A stretch of DNA of 7,471 nt from Nitrososphaerales archaeon TH5888 (GTDB lineage Archaea; Thermoproteota; Nitrososphaeria; Nitrososphaerales; Nitrososphaeraceae). The notes beneath the pieces were generated by a model that made no database searches, had not been told where the DNA came from, and saw only the letters and a program-made list of their open reading frames with translations. Shown piece by piece: positions 6,518 through 7,471 of the stretch; the first letter of the stretch is position 1, and each line of letters begins with the position of its first letter. Location of the stretch: the NCBI GenBank assembly GCA_014523595.1, contig JAATVN010000071.1:1-7471 (forward strand). Direction: 5' to 3'. The position numbers and the translations under genes are program-made.

Positions 6518-7063
6518 TTAATCAATAATTTGAAATGAATTGATTATATTTTTTACTTCTGGGAGCCATCGGGCAAATGTTTCTAAATTTGCATCGTAGT
6601 GAATTACATATGCGATCCCGTCTTTTATGGCAAAATTCAACAATGCCTTTCCATATACTTGGTTATTCTCCTTAGTAAGATTCCAAGACGCATTGATTGA
6701 AGGGATACCACTTAATTTGGTCTCGTTATACTTCAGGGATTGATTATCAACGCAACACAATTGTTCAAGAATAAATTCACGGAGGTATTGTTTTAGGGTT
6801 ATATTCTCTTGATGGTCAGTTGTATAAATCAATAAATCAGCAAAATGTTCCGTAGGAGAAGTGGGCAACGGAGAGAATGCAACTCCCGTTCCCTCCATAT
6901 CCTTTTCCAATATTTGCTTCCATATGGCGGGATATTGGAATTTAAATCCAAGAGATGGATCTTCATATGTTAATGACTGGTTCAGTGCAAAGACAAATGA
7001 AAAACTAGAAGAAATAGGTAAGCCGACTAACGCCAATGAAACAGTCAAAATAAATAAATTCAT
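6518..7063 (-). CDS. Secreted PsbP-like (Mog1/PsbP fold) protein of unknown role
   Basis: The 181-residue product begins with a Sec signal peptide: a hydrophobic stretch at about residues 3-25 and likely cleavage after VFA (26). The mature part opens with LTYEDPSLGFKFQYPAIWKQI (31-51), the pattern of PsbP-like domains that are common among exported archaeal proteins. The C-terminal IAYVIHYDAN, then WLPEVKNIINSFQI also fits that fold. Six N-glycosylation sequons (N28, N87, N107, N113, N124, N128) and an adjacent cysteine pair (C103-C104) support a location outside the membrane. Nothing shows a catalytic site or lipobox, so the function is unknown. The start at atg 7063 has an aggtg Shine-Dalgarno (7071-7075) seven bases upstream, so this mRNA, unlike ppa, should have a leader. 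Confidence 0.75.
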   Translation of the reverse strand: MNLFILTVSLALVGLPISSSFSFVFALNQSLTYEDPSLGFKFQYPAIWKQILEKDMEGTGVAFSPLPTSPTEHFADLLIYTTDHQENITLKQYLREFILEQLCCVDNQSLKYNETKLSGIPSINASWNLTKENNQVYGKALLNFAIKDGIAYVIHYDANLETFARWLPEVKNIINSFQIID

Positions 7064-7070
7064 TTCATCA

Positions 7071-7075
7071 CACCT
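7071..7075 (-). promoter_or_regulatory. Shine-Dalgarno of the PsbP-like gene
   Basis: aggtg, within aggtgtgat on the minus strand, complements the archaeal 16S 3' end (the ...GGAUCACCUCCU type). It lies seven bases before atg 7063 and fixes that start. Confidence 0.5.
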
Positions 7076-7123
7076 GATTTAGCAGAACGTTCCACTACAA
7101 TTACATCACTCAATGTTCTATTT

Positions 7124-7301
7124 TCATGTAAACATACTATCATATATTGCCTTTACATTATCTTGTTTAACATTCGGTTTGCGTTTTAGAAGATCTAATT
7201 TTAGTTCTCTAGCACATCTCATCACAAAAATAAATTCCACAACTGCTTTGTCAAATTTATGACATTTTTGAAGGTTCAGCTACCCTTAACCAATTCCGCA
7301 C
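7124..7301 (-). pseudogene. Small protein gene or remnant, split by a frameshift
   Basis: One frame from gtg 7301 reads VRNWLRVAEPSKMS and then stops at 7257-7259. The +1 frame, open from 7279, reads through KFDKAVVEFIFVMRCARELK to a tga at 7124-7126. Dropping one base from the five-T run at 7265-7269 joins them into about 58 residues (EPSKCHKFDKAVVEF at the join). The joined peptide is helical and charged, with protein-like composition. Alternatively only the second frame is used, from gtg 7240 or atg 7222 (30-38 aa). No family is recognised. It lies 60 bases upstream of the PsbP-like gene on the same strand. Confidence 0.33.
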
Positions 7302-7309
7302 GAATTTTA

Positions 7310-7319
7310 TTATAAAATA
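7310..7319 (+). promoter_or_regulatory. TATA-like element ttataaaata
   Basis: This is a canonical archaeal TATA sequence in an AT-rich tract (7305-7319). Acting rightward it would start transcription near 7340, just before the GC-richer segment with inverted repeats. The tract is nearly symmetric and lies about 10-20 bases before gtg 7301 on the other strand, so direction is uncertain. Confidence 0.35.
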
Positions 7320-7359
7320 CTATCAAGATTAGCGGGCGAGTAATTGATTAATAATGGTT

Positions 7360-7388
7360 CAAGGCGACCAACATAGCTGATCGCCTTG
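7360..7388. repeat. 8-bp perfect inverted repeat (hairpin)
   Basis: caaggcga (7360-7367) pairs exactly with tcgccttg (7381-7388) across a 13-base loop. In plus-strand RNA the stem can extend outward by G-U pairs at 7356-7359 with 7389-7392; on the minus strand those positions would be A-C mismatches. It starts 2 bases past the stop (7391-7393) of the possible minus-strand gene, so it could also be that gene's 3' hairpin. Confidence 0.5.
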
Positions 7389-7390
7389 GG

Positions 7391-7471
7391 TTACGGAATT
7401 ATAACTGATGGGCCAATTTGTAAAAGCCCACCAGCCACGCGCGTGTTTTTGGCACTTGTCGACACTTGTAA
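7391..7471 (-). CDS. Possible C-terminus of a minus-strand gene entering from the right edge
   Basis: On the minus strand the frame ending with taa at 7391-7393 is open to the window edge for 26 codons. It reads STSAKNTRVAGGLLQIG and ends in PSVIIP, a composition that looks like real protein. A second minus frame is also open here (ending FYKLAHQL) and a plus frame from atg 7408 is open to the edge, so openness alone is weak evidence. The hairpin just past the stop favours a gene end. The protein cannot be named, and a structured RNA on the plus strand is the main alternative. Confidence 0.3.
   Translation of the reverse strand, partial: LQVSTSAKNTRVAGGLLQIGPSVIIP

Noticed and set aside
6861..7082. 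73-aa plus-strand frame antisense to the signal-peptide end of the PsbP-like gene
   Set aside because: The minus strand has a signal peptide, Shine-Dalgarno and domain pattern; the plus frame has none.
7436..7450. cacgcgcgtg followed by five T as an intrinsic terminator
   Set aside because: The palindrome has no loop, so only about three pairs could form in RNA; kept only as part of the structured-region observation.
1..7471. CRISPR array, insertion sequence or transposase
   Set aside because: No regularly spaced repeats, terminal inverted repeats or transposase motifs were seen on either strand.

Overview
The window reads as chromosomal DNA from an AT-rich ammonia-oxidising archaeon of the Nitrososphaeria (Thaumarchaeota). 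The evidence is the gene content: an MIT-AAA ATPase of the archaeal Cdv/ESCRT division system (CdvC), a PIN plus zinc-ribbon rRNA endonuclease (Nob1), a TrmB-type regulator, a TTG-started NAD kinase and a tRNA-Ile without an encoded CCA. Archaeal TATA boxes 25-28 bases ahead of several genes agree. The lineage call is inference from families and was not tested by a search.

Left part (1-1640, mostly minus strand): the 5' end of a small membrane protein leaves the left edge (1-138). A short plus-strand reading frame lies at 344-436. From the right, the minus strand carries tRNA-Ile(GAT), then a small helical protein gene (1309-1552) that appears split by a frameshift, then a winged-helix protein gene (455-1307) that also appears frameshifted inside its HTH domain. 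The tag stop of the former lies one base before the atg of the latter, so these two look like an operon behind the tRNA.

Centre (1731-5856): NAD kinase and Nob1 overlap by 20 bases on the plus strand. They converge on a minus-strand TrmB-like regulator, which is divergent from cdvC across about 345 bases. That divergent region holds repeated copies of a small palindrome-like motif (ttttggacaaaa), a candidate operator.

Right part (5853-7471): cdvC and a family I inorganic pyrophosphatase (ppa) converge and share a 4-base ttaa. Upstream of ppa on the same strand is a secreted PsbP-like protein with six N-glycosylation sequons. Beyond it is a small frameshifted reading frame, and then a GC-richer segment with three inverted repeats that is either the 3' end of a minus-strand gene or a structured RNA on the plus strand.

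Most named genes are housekeeping (NADP synthesis, 16S rRNA maturation, division, pyrophosphate removal). I found no clear new multi-gene system. The less ordinary signals are three apparent +1 frame disruptions in small or hypothetical genes, the trmB-cdvC motif and the structured right end.
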